DNA of 6,659 nucleotides from Acinetobacter sp. (GCA_030152675.1 JASLIY010000039.1:1-6659), one strand, 5' to 3'; shown: positions 1 to 5,978, numbered from the stretch's first letter. Notes: a model not told the origin generated them from the letters alone. Translations and numbers: made by a program.

Positions 1-1352
1 TCAAAGGCGAGGTCATTAAAGATCAATCTTTGTATAGCCACAAAGCTATTGCTGTCCCCGGCACGGTGGCTGGATTAGAATATGCTTTGAAAAAATGGGG
101 CAGTCTCAGTTTGGCTGAGGTCATGGCACCGGCGATTCAGCTTGCGGATCAGGGGTTTATCGTGAGTCCCGTACTGGCTAGCGTCTTTGACGAGGAAAAA
201 GATCACTTATCTCAATGGCCAAGTACCAAACAGATCTTTTTTAAAGACAATCAACCACTCAAAGCGGGTCAGCGTTTAGTCCAAAAGGATTTGGCGCAGT
301 CTCTACGACTGATCGCAGCACAAGGCTCAGGCGCGTTTTATCACGGGGAAATTGGTGACAAAATCATTGCGGAAATACAGCAACATCAAGGTTAGATGCA
401 AAAACAAGATCTGCAAAATTATCAAGTGATCGAACGCCAACCTCTACGCGGTCGCTATCGTGGCTTTGAGATCGTGAGCATGCCACCCCCCAGTTCAGGC
501 GGTGTGCATATTATTCAAATGTTGAATATTTTAGAGCACTATCCATTGCATGATTGGGGTGCCAACAGCGCACAAAGCATCCACTATCTCAGCGAAAGCA
601 TGAAACTGGCCTATGCCGATCGTTCCAAGTACTTAGGTGATCCTGATTTTTTTAAAGTCCCCGTACAGGGCTTGACCTCAAAAAAATATGCGGCCAGCTT
701 GGCGCAGAAGATTTCACCTGATCGTGCGACACCCGCCAGTCAAATCGCACCCAACAATCCCCTACCCTTTGAGCATGCTCAAACCACGCACTACTCCATC
801 ATGGATCAAAAAGGCAATGCTGTCGCAGTGACTTATACCCTGAATATGGATTTTGGAACCGGCATTGTGGCCACAGGTACAGGAATTTTACTCAACAATG
901 AAATGGATGATTTCTCCGCTAAAGTGGGCGTCCCCAATGCTTTTGGACTGATTGGTAATCAAGCCAATGCCATCGCGGCCAACAAACGTCCTCTCTCTTC
1001 AATGACGCCGACCATGGTGATGCGAGAGCAACGTCCTTGGTTAATTACCGGTAGCCCAGGAGGGTCTCAGATTATCAGTACGGTATTACAGACGATCGTC
1101 AATAGCATCGACTTTGAAATGAATCCTGCCGAAGCTGCAGCAACACCTCGTATTCATCATCAATGGCAGCCCGATGAGCTGCGGATTGAAAAAGGCATCA
1201 GCGCCGATAGCATTGCCATCCTGAAACAACGCGGTCATCAGATACAACAAAAAGCAAGCATGGGAAAAACCCAAACCATTCAGGTGATCGATGGACAGTA
1301 TTATGGTTATTCAGATCCGCGCAATCCAGATGGCGCCACACTCGGCTATTGA
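1..1352 (+). pseudogene. ggt: Gamma-glutamyltransferase, 5' truncated by window and split by an in-frame TAG
   Basis: GGT is a periplasmic N-terminal-nucleophile enzyme that cleaves the gamma-glutamyl bond of glutathione and transfers it to water or an amino acid; the precursor cuts itself into a large and a small subunit. The reading frame enters the window open (first full codon at 3), so the signal peptide and the substrate-binding arginine region lie upstream. Visible family motifs in order: VPGTVAG (57-77), the MPPPSSGG segment (about 480-503), the autocleavage site TTHYS with the nucleophile Thr codon at 783-785, FGTGI, NNEMDDFSAK, RPLSSM and the oxyanion GSPGGS. The end matches the family C-terminus (SDPRNPDGATLGY). 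The frame is broken only by TAG at 393-395, in the middle of the large subunit at the position of Leu in the E. coli GGITKEDL-like segment (GGLITKEDL). Everything after it is well conserved, so the lesion looks recent, or is a sequence error. Family assignment is near certain; pseudogene status is inferred. Confidence 0.9.
388..398 (+). other. Amber codon with adjacent AAGG and ATG in ggt
   Basis: The ggt frame reads Gly (390-392), TAG (393-395), then ATG (396-398) in the same frame. AAGG at 388-391 lies four bases before that ATG, so translation restart on the second fragment (318 codons) is possible on paper. That fragment would carry the end of the large subunit and the whole small subunit, but no signal peptide. 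Homologues carry Leu or another hydrophobic residue here, so a one-base change from TTG or TGG would explain the stop. No other stop in the window is TAG: ggt, prs and nadV end in TGA, and nrtR and the membrane gene end in TAA. Restart is speculation; the stop itself is directly seen. Confidence 0.85.
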
Positions 1353-1424
1353 AGCGTATTGATCCAACAGCGCTGGTCAACACAGTACCTGTTCAGCAGA
1401 AGTTCAGCAAAAGCCGTACAAGGT

Positions 1425-1877
1425 TTAAATATGCCCAAACATCTTCTGTGCCATGCGCTGTGCTTGTTTGCCATAGAACCAATAGGTGATCAAAAATAAA
1501 GGCGTTGCGATCAGCAGCAGCATCACCAAGATCAACAGCAGGAATTGAGTGTTTTGCAGATAAGTCAGCATATCAGTCCAGATTTGTGGGTCATCTTGAG
1601 CAAACAGCGCCACGCTACCGACGATGCCAATCGCATTAAACACCCAGAAAATCAGTAAGTAGCCCACGGCAAAGCGACGTTTTTCTTGTAGCGTGGGTGC
1701 ACGGCGTTGTTGTTTTAAAAAGATAAATAGCACACTGACCATCGCACCCAAATAAGGCAATGCCGTTAAAGCCGCTGCCAGTTCGTTGGGGATCAGCGCG
1801 GCGATCACACCGATGATCATGGTATAAATCAAACACAGTAAAAAAAAGTAGAGATAGTATTTACTTAGCGCAAGCAT
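1425..1877 (-). CDS. Four-helix inner-membrane protein, ABZJ_00895-like
   Basis: A 150-residue integral membrane protein of unknown function. Four hydrophobic segments are clear at about residues 7-29, 35-54, 70-92 and 111-133. A short basic hydrophilic loop (LKQQRRAPTLQEKRRF, 54-69) sits between helices 2 and 3, and an acidic loop (DDPQIWTD) between helices 3 and 4. The loop pattern of basic residues, then Pro-Thr-x-x-Glu-Lys before a helix, recalls the small Acinetobacter family NCBI calls ABZJ_00895; that match is from memory. I chose the ATG at 1875-1877 because AGGA (1886-1889 on the minus strand) stands eight bases upstream and the protein then begins right before the first helix. An alternative TTG at 1922 would add 15 polar residues and would lie upstream of the TATAAT box. 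The gene converges on ggt with 72 bases between stop codons and no neighbour that hints at a role. Confidence 0.75.
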   Translation of the reverse strand: MLALSKYYLYFFLLCLIYTMIIGVIAALIPNELAAALTALPYLGAMVSVLFIFLKQQRRAPTLQEKRRFAVGYLLIFWVFNAIGIVGSVALFAQDDPQIWTDMLTYLQNTQFLLLILVMLLLIATPLFLITYWFYGKQAQRMAQKMFGHI

Positions 1878-1885
1878 AGCCGCTG

Positions 1886-1889
1886 TCCT
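1886..1889 (-). promoter_or_regulatory. Ribosome binding site deciding the membrane-protein start
   Basis: The minus strand reads AGGA here, eight bases before the ATG at 1877. No comparable site precedes the longer TTG start at 1922. Confidence 0.55.
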
Positions 1890-1904
1890 ATAGGCAGATG
1901 GCCC

Positions 1905-1944
1905 ATTATAGAAAATATTCAAACTTTTTTAAAATTATTGTCAA
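1905..1944 (-). promoter_or_regulatory. Probable promoter of the membrane-protein gene
   Basis: The minus strand carries a perfect TATAAT at 1910-1905, giving a start site near 1898 and a leader of about 20 bases before the ATG at 1877. Seventeen bases upstream is a weak -35 (TTTAAA, 1933-1928). A perfect TTGACA lies at 1944-1939, but 28 bases from TATAAT, too far to pair with it. It could instead pair with TTGAAT (1922-1917) at 16-base spacing. The segment between is very AT-rich. The -10 is convincing; the -35 assignment is open. Confidence 0.5.
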
Positions 1945-2002
1945 CCAAACTAAGACCAGTGTCGTTATAAGGGTATAAGGTCAGCAGCAACCGTTTTTAT
2001 TT

Positions 2003-2128
2003 GCACTGGCATCCGCAAATAACTTCGGTGACCTTTCTCTTTTTACCCGAACTTAGAAGTAAAAAACCACCGCTCTGCTTCAATGTTGTTTATGGATCAA
2101 TCCACTGAATCAACGAAGCACTTTGGCC
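2003..2128 (+). pseudogene. Degenerate 5S-rRNA-like sequence
   Basis: The segment at 2047-2064 matches the most conserved part of bacterial 5S rRNA (loop C and helix III; E. coli CCGAACTCAGAAGTGAAA) at 16 of 18 positions. Other landmarks fall in the right order and at about the right spacing. CTGGC (2006-2010) resembles the 5S 5' end. ACCT (2031-2034) is the upstream half of helix III and can still pair across the two-A bulge. An ATGTTGTTTATGG stretch resembles ATGGTAGTGTGG. The hairpin TGGA/TCCA (2093-2104) sits where helix IV belongs, with different bases but preserved pairing. Total length is near the normal 120. The terminal helix I is mostly lost, and no 16S, 23S or tRNA sequence adjoins. 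I read it as a decayed 5S copy left from an rRNA operon end; an unrelated small RNA is the main alternative. Confidence 0.45.
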
Positions 2129-2166
2129 GACGATTTTCTCATCACTCGAATCGTCGGCTTTTATTT
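2126..2166 (+). terminator. Strong intrinsic terminator
   Basis: A perfect 10-bp GC-rich stem, GCCGACGATT (2126-2135) with AATCGTCGGC (2149-2158), closes a 13-base loop and is followed directly by TTTTATTT (2159-2166). There is no plus-strand protein gene within 770 bases upstream, so it ends either an RNA transcribed from the gap (the 5S-like segment abuts it) or readthrough from ggt. It also insulates the prs promoter from upstream transcription. Confidence 0.85.
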
Positions 2167-2332
2167 GCCTGTCTTTTGGCTTTCCCGCTGTCCCTCCTTG
2201 ATGAACTGAGATTGCACTCAGCAGTGCTTTGCTTTACTCAGTATCTTAAAATCCGAGCAGATTAAAATCAAAAAAACGATTGTATTCAACGCATTCTAAG
2301 CTACTCAAAAAATATGCAAATTAAAGCTTGTC
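2167..2332. other. Non-coding spacer between terminator and operator
   Basis: I see no convincing gene here. A small hairpin GCACT/AGTGC (2214-2227, 4-base loop) is followed by TTTGCTTT, and CTGAG/CTCAG words recur around 2206-2241; neither is strong enough to call. From about 2245 the sequence becomes AT-rich with A-tracts (for example 2270-2277 and 2306-2312), which would suit an upstream activating stretch for the prs promoter. A 60-codon plus-strand reading frame (2083-2265) crosses the terminator and looks accidental. Confidence 0.5.
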
Positions 2333-2341
2333 AAATATAGT
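2313..2341 (+). promoter_or_regulatory. Candidate promoter of prs-nadV, overlapping the operator
   Basis: TATAGT at 2336-2341 is a good -10 word and lies inside the left arm of the palindrome. Its -35, TATGCA at 2313-2318 with a 17-base spacer, is poor. TTGTCA at 2328-2333 is a better -35 word but has no good -10 at 16-18 bases. Either choice puts the core promoter on or beside the operator, which fits repression by occlusion. Exact elements are uncertain. Confidence 0.35.
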
Positions 2342-2361
2342 GTCCTTATGACACCATATTT
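2333..2361. promoter_or_regulatory. Putative NrtR operator palindrome
   Basis: AAATATAGTGTC (2333-2344) and GACACCATATTT (2350-2361) are inverted copies matching at 11 of 12 positions around a 5-base centre (CTTAT). It lies 35 bases before the prs start and overlaps the likely promoter. NrtR repressors are known to bind palindromes of about this size ahead of NAD-biosynthesis genes, and nrtR is the third gene of this cluster. The palindrome is seen directly; NrtR as its ligand is inferred from context. I found no second full copy ahead of nadV or nrtR. Confidence 0.7.
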
Positions 2362-2384
2362 TGTATTGGCGATCAGCCACTATA

Positions 2385-2389
2385 GAGAG
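2385..2389 (+). promoter_or_regulatory. Ribosome binding site deciding the prs start
   Basis: GAGAG ends seven bases before the ATG at 2397-2399. The longer TTG start at 2361 would overlap the operator and has no such site. Confidence 0.6.
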
Positions 2390-2396
2390 CAAGCAC

Positions 2397-3413
2397 ATGC
2401 CGATCCAAATTAAAACAACATCCGCACAAGATTGCCCGATTGAGTTTACTCAGTTTTCAGGCGGCGAACGTCAGGTTCAAATCCCCGCCGAGATCCTGCT
2501 CGCACTTCCCAAGCAGATCAGCATAGAAGCATTGATTTATAGCAGTGCTGATTTGATGGACTATTTATTACTCGAAAATGTTTTGCTAGAACATGGCTGT
2601 GAGATCGATTTGGTCATGCCTTATCTGCCCTATGCCCGCCAAGATCGTCGCTGTGCAACGGGTCAGGCTTTTTCTCTCGATCTGATGACACGCATGCTCA
2701 ATCTCAATCCCGCCGCGGCCTCGCAACGTCGCAGATTAACGCTCTGGGATGTGCATAGTGAGGTCAGTGAAGCATTACTGCAGCAAAATACGCAGTTTAG
2801 CGAGATCATCAATCTCTCCCCTGCCCATATCATCCGCCAAAGCCCAGCCTTAACTGAAATATTAATGGCTGAAGATAGCGTGCTGATCTGTCCTGATGCC
2901 GGTGCAGTCGCACGCAGTCAAGCCATTGCCGCAGCCTTTGATGCTCAGCGTCCTCAAGCTTTGGATATCATCTATGCAGAAAAAAAGCGTGATCCGCGCA
3001 CGGGCAAGATCACTCACACCCAAGTACACGCCACCGACCTCAGCGGCAAAACAGCGGTGATTTGTGATGATATCTGTGATGGCGGTGCGACCTTTTTAGC
3101 CATCGCCGATCAACTTAAGCAGCTCAACTGCGCGCAGATCGTACTCTATGTCACGCATGGCATTTTTAGCCGTGGAATTGAGGTATTTGATGGCCGCATA
3201 GATCAGATCTTTTGTAGTCATCGCTTTGCAGATGCTCAACCGCTTAAACAGCACAATCCCCCATCCAAGCAACAATGCAATAGCCAACTGACTCAACAAC
3301 CAAGCAGCCCACACACTCAACCCGCGAAACGGGCTCAGCTGCATATTATTCAAGTCCGCGATACGCAGTCTGCTGATGTGCAACAGGCTCAGATCAGCCC
3401 ATGGGCACTTTGA
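2397..3413 (+). CDS. prs: Ribose-phosphate pyrophosphokinase of the NAD-salvage operon type
   Basis: Makes PRPP from ribose 5-phosphate and ATP in the cytoplasm; here it probably feeds NadV directly. The product is 338 residues, somewhat longer than the usual 290-315. Family motifs: ATP-site YLPYARQDRR (76-85), DVHS (118-121), PDAGA (166-170), catalytic EKKRD (195-199; housekeeping Prs has DKRRP) and the PRPP loop CDDICDGGAT (223-232), which keeps the aspartates at 224, 225 and 228 and Thr 232. The loop wording and KKRD are typical of the divergent Prs paralogues found beside nadV in bacteria and phages, so a separate housekeeping prs should exist elsewhere. Residues 282-312 form an odd Gln/Pro/Ser-rich stretch with no place in the family fold, just before the last strand LHIIQV. 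I start at ATG 2397 because of its ribosome site. nadV follows 36 bases after the stop, so the two are surely co-transcribed. Confidence 0.92.
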   Translation: MPIQIKTTSAQDCPIEFTQFSGGERQVQIPAEILLALPKQISIEALIYSSADLMDYLLLENVLLEHGCEIDLVMPYLPYARQDRRCATGQAFSLDLMTRMLNLNPAAASQRRRLTLWDVHSEVSEALLQQNTQFSEIINLSPAHIIRQSPALTEILMAEDSVLICPDAGAVARSQAIAAAFDAQRPQALDIIYAEKKRDPRTGKITHTQVHATDLSGKTAVICDDICDGGATFLAIADQLKQLNCAQIVLYVTHGIFSRGIEVFDGRIDQIFCSHRFADAQPLKQHNPPSKQQCNSQLTQQPSSPHTQPAKRAQLHIIQVRDTQSADVQQAQISPWAL

Positions 3414-3436
3414 TTTTTAATGAATAAAAATAACAC

Positions 3437-3441
3437 TGGAG
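3437..3441 (+). promoter_or_regulatory. Ribosome binding site deciding the nadV start
   Basis: TGGAG stands eight bases before the ATG at 3450-3452. The in-frame ATG at 3420, seven bases after the prs stop, has no ribosome site and would add ten polar residues not expected for the family. Confidence 0.65.
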
Positions 3442-3449
3442 TTTCTATA

Positions 3450-4964
3450 ATGAGTATTCAAATCAATCCATTACACGCAATCGATTTCTATAAAGCAGAT
3501 CACAGACGTCAGTATCCCGCAGGAACCGAATATGTATATGCCAACTTTACTCCTCGCAGTTCACGCTTGGCGAAAATGCTGCCGGACTTTGATGACAAAC
3601 TGGTGTTCTTTGGCCTACAAGGTTTTATCCAACATTTCTTAATCGATACATGGAATCAAGGCTTTTTCCAACAAGACAAACAACAGGTGCTTGCCACCTA
3701 TAAACGTCGGATGGATCTAGCACTCGGCACAGATGCAATTCCCATCGAGCATATTGCAGCGCTACACGACTTGGGCTATCTGCCGCTTAAGATTAAAGCG
3801 CTCGAAGAAGGCAGTCGGGTCAATATGCGGGTGCCCGTCTTGACCATCATCAACACCTTGCCTGAGTTTTTTTGGCTGACCAACTATATCGAAACCGTCC
3901 TCAGTGCAGAACTGTGGAAATCCTGTACCACGGCGAGTATTGCATACGAATACAAACGCTTATTGACTCAATATGCCCACAAGACCGGTGCAGACTTGGA
4001 CTTTGTTGAACTACAAGCCCATGACTTTAGTAGTCGTGGCATGAGTGGTATCTATGATGCCGCCCAAGCCAGCGCCGGCCACTTGTGTAGCTTCATCGGG
4101 ACAGATGCCGTGTTGGCGATTGATTATATAGAACAGTATTACGACGCTGAAGGGGTGATCGGGGTATCAGTACCAGCAACAGAACACAGTGTGATGTGCA
4201 TGGGCCGTGAGGAATCAGAACTTGAAACCTTTAGGCGCTTGATCTGCGAGCTCTACCCTTCTGGTATCGTCAGCATCGTTTCAGATACTTGGGACTTCTG
4301 GCGTGTCATCAGCGAATTCAGTCTGGCCTTAAAGGATGAAATCTTAGCGCGTTCACCGAATGCACTTGGATTGGCCAAAGTTGTATTTCGTCCCGATTCT
4401 GGTGATCCAGTCAAAATCATTTGCGGTGATCCAGATGCCACGGTCGGCAGTCCAGCCTATAAGGGTGCGGTGGAATGTCTATGGGAGATCTTTGGCGGTA
4501 GCATGACTGCTAAACACTATCGTGTTCTGCATCCACGAGTTGGCTTGATCTATGGAGACTCGATCACCTTGCAACGCGCCCAAGATATCTTGGCGGGTCT
4601 TGAGGCCAAAGGCTTTGCCTCCAACAACTTGGTGTTTGGGATCGGCAGCTATACCTATAACTATCTGACCCGTGACAGCTTTGGTTTTGCGGTCAAAGCC
4701 ACATGGGGACAGGTCAATGGCGTAGGCCGCGAACTGTTTAAAGATCCGATCACGGACGCTGGCACCAAGCGCTCTGCCAAAGGATTGCTACGGGTTGAAC
4801 ACAGCCCCGCAGGCTTTGAACTGTTTGACCAACAAAGCCCTGCTCAGGAACACAATGGTGCCTTAGAGACGGTCTTTGAAGATGGCGAACTGCGCCGCAA
4901 ATGCAACTTGGCTCAGATTCGTCAAAGACTGGCACAGTCGCTCACGCACTCAAACAGGAATTGA
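3450..4964 (+). CDS. nadV: Nicotinamide phosphoribosyltransferase
   Basis: Converts nicotinamide and PRPP to NMN and pyrophosphate, the committing step of the non-deamidating NAD salvage route; cytoplasmic, homologous to human NAMPT. At 504 residues it has normal family length. Motifs in order: DFYKADHRRQYP near the N-terminus (12-23), HDFSSRG (191-197, with Arg196), FIGTD (215-219, the nicotinamide-contacting Asp), TEHS (244-247, catalytic His246), VSDTWD (277-282, with Asp279), FRPDSGDP (313-320, PRPP-binding Arg314 and Asp316), YGDS (368-371), FGIGS (396-400) and RDSFGFAVKAT (408-418). All active-site residues I can place from human NAMPT are present, so it should be active. NMN produced would need an NMN adenylyltransferase, or deamidation followed by NaMN routes, encoded elsewhere. 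It lies 36 bases behind prs and is followed by two hairpins before nrtR. Confidence 0.96.
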   Translation: MSIQINPLHAIDFYKADHRRQYPAGTEYVYANFTPRSSRLAKMLPDFDDKLVFFGLQGFIQHFLIDTWNQGFFQQDKQQVLATYKRRMDLALGTDAIPIEHIAALHDLGYLPLKIKALEEGSRVNMRVPVLTIINTLPEFFWLTNYIETVLSAELWKSCTTASIAYEYKRLLTQYAHKTGADLDFVELQAHDFSSRGMSGIYDAAQASAGHLCSFIGTDAVLAIDYIEQYYDAEGVIGVSVPATEHSVMCMGREESELETFRRLICELYPSGIVSIVSDTWDFWRVISEFSLALKDEILARSPNALGLAKVVFRPDSGDPVKIICGDPDATVGSPAYKGAVECLWEIFGGSMTAKHYRVLHPRVGLIYGDSITLQRAQDILAGLEAKGFASNNLVFGIGSYTYNYLTRDSFGFAVKATWGQVNGVGRELFKDPITDAGTKRSAKGLLRVEHSPAGFELFDQQSPAQEHNGALETVFEDGELRRKCNLAQIRQRLAQSLTHSNRN

Positions 4965-4979
4965 TTGCTCAATATGATC

Positions 4980-5009
4980 GAGGGTCGTTACAATCAAGTG
5001 AACGACCTC
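4980..5009 (+). terminator. Hairpin 1 in the nadV-nrtR gap
   Basis: GGTCGTT (4983-4989) pairs perfectly with AACGACC (5001-5007) around an 11-base loop; one bulged G allows two further pairs outside (4980-4981 with 5008-5009). No T-run follows, so alone it would be a transcript stabiliser or pause site rather than a full terminator. Confidence 0.45.
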
Positions 5010-5038
5010 CTCAAAACTTTGGTTACAGTTTTGAGTTT
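5010..5038 (+). terminator. Hairpin 2 in the nadV-nrtR gap, possible weak terminator
   Basis: CTCAAAACT (5010-5018) pairs perfectly with AGTTTTGAG (5027-5035) around an 8-base loop, followed by only TTT. It starts on the base after hairpin 1 ends, so the two could stack. The short T-run and AT-rich stem suggest partial termination, which would lower nrtR relative to prs-nadV; this is inference. Confidence 0.45.
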
Positions 5039-5068
5039 CCACCTCAGTCATTACAGTGAGTATGAGCA

Positions 5069-5812
5069 GTGAATCTTAGCGCGGAACAAGCGTATCTGGC
5101 CCAGTATCAAAGCAATCAATATCCGACACCGTTATTGACCGTGGATATGGCGATCTTCTCGGTGCAATCTGGACAATTACATGTATTGTTGATTCAACGT
5201 TCCAACTTCCCTGCCAAGGATCAATGGGCGCTGCCGGGCGGTTTTGTAAATCTCGAACAAGATACGGATTTGGCTGCTTCGGCACAGCGCAAACTCCTTG
5301 AAAAAACCGCGATTGACTCGCCCTATCTAGAACAGGTCGCCAGCATTGGCAATGCTACGCGTGATCCACGCGGCTGGTCAGTCACGGTGTTGTATTTCGC
5401 TTTACTCGATCATCAGTTGCTGCAACACGCCCCAAATCAACACACCGAACATAGCCAATGGATTCCGATCGAACAGGCGCGCAAAATGACCTTGGCCTTT
5501 GATCATCAACAGCTTTTGGATCAAGCCTTTGAACGTCTACAAAGTCGTACTCGTTATACCGCATTGCCGATTAGCTTGATGCCGACGCTGTTTACCCTGA
5601 CTGAATTACAGCAGGTCTATGAGATCATCTTGGGACAAAGTCTAGAGAAAAAATCCTTTCGACGCCGTATGATCGATGCAGGCGTGGTGCTTGAAACCGA
5701 ACACTCGAAGATCGCAGGCAAACGCCCAGCACAACTTTATCGCTATGCCTTAGCGGATTATGATTTTCATTTTCCACGGATTTTAGAATATCCCAAAGAC
5801 AGCAGTAGCTAA
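5069..5812 (+). CDS. nrtR: NrtR, Nudix-related transcriptional regulator of NAD metabolism
   Basis: A 247-residue DNA-binding repressor: an N-terminal Nudix-fold domain (about 22-140) that in this family senses ADP-ribose-like NAD turnover products, and a C-terminal winged-helix domain (about 165-228). The winged-helix part shows the family signature FTLTELQQVYEIILG, FRRRMIDAG and the Lys-Arg-Pro-Ala-x-Leu-Tyr-Arg end (218-226). The Nudix box starts at Gly58 but reads RKLLEKTAI (74-82) where active hydrolases have RExxEExGU, so two of the three conserved glutamates are lysine. It is almost certainly a sensor without hydrolase activity, as reported for other NrtR proteins. The start is GTG at 5069: in-frame TGA codons at 5057 and 5063 exclude anything longer, and GTGAG at 5056-5060 can serve as ribosome site. 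Its likely target is the palindrome before prs. No clear promoter of its own is visible, so transcription through from nadV seems likely. Confidence 0.92.
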   Translation: MNLSAEQAYLAQYQSNQYPTPLLTVDMAIFSVQSGQLHVLLIQRSNFPAKDQWALPGGFVNLEQDTDLAASAQRKLLEKTAIDSPYLEQVASIGNATRDPRGWSVTVLYFALLDHQLLQHAPNQHTEHSQWIPIEQARKMTLAFDHQQLLDQAFERLQSRTRYTALPISLMPTLFTLTELQQVYEIILGQSLEKKSFRRRMIDAGVVLETEHSKIAGKRPAQLYRYALADYDFHFPRILEYPKDSSS

Positions 5813-5844
5813 GCCCCCGACTTCCACTCGCAACATTAACGCAA

Positions 5845-5891
5845 AGATCGCTGCCATAAAGTATTAAAATCACTCATCTTTTCAGCGATCT
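5845..5891. repeat. Inverted repeat in the nrtR-sbcD gap
   Basis: AGATCGCTG (5845-5853) and CAGCGATCT (5883-5891) are perfect 9-bp inverted copies separated by 29 AT-rich bases. It follows the nrtR stop by 32 bases and could act as the operon's end structure, but the long loop and lack of an adjacent T-run make it a poor intrinsic terminator. A protein-binding dyad ahead of sbcD is the alternative. No consensus sbcD promoter is clear; TATATT (5898-5903) and TATGCT (5935-5940) are possible -10 words without good -35 partners. Confidence 0.4.
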
Positions 5892-5978
5892 GCAGCTTAT
5901 ATTTTAGTCTAGTGTGCTACGGCCGAAACGAAATTATGCTAACGTATTCTTTTGGGCTCAACTCAGCGCGACAGATTC

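Noticed and set aside
1..1352. Stop-codon reassignment or programmed recoding of TAG in ggt
   Set aside because: No conserved recoding element is evident next to the codon and no other gene in the window contains an internal TAG; a point mutation or base error is simpler.
1353..1424. Bulged hairpin TTGATCCA/TGGTCAA as a terminator between ggt and the membrane gene
   Set aside because: The stem is short and bulged and no T-run follows on either strand.
2083..2265. 60-codon plus-strand reading frame MLFMDQ... in the intergenic stretch
   Set aside because: It runs through the strong terminator and the 5S-like segment, has no ribosome site, and its composition looks random.
2361..2396. TTG start adding 12 residues to Prs
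   Set aside because: It would overlap the operator and lacks a ribosome site, whereas the ATG at 2397 has GAGAG at seven bases.
2167..2396. A riboswitch in the prs leader
   Set aside because: I see no recognisable NAD- or PRPP-sensing fold, and the palindrome plus a linked nrtR gene explains regulation more simply.
3096..3383. Minus-strand 95-codon frame with a convincing hydrophobic helix opposite prs
   Set aside because: The hydrophobic stretch lies exactly opposite the Gln-rich insertion; CAA and CAG read as TTG and CTG (Leu) on the other strand, which explains it. The overlapping prs frame is clearly coding.
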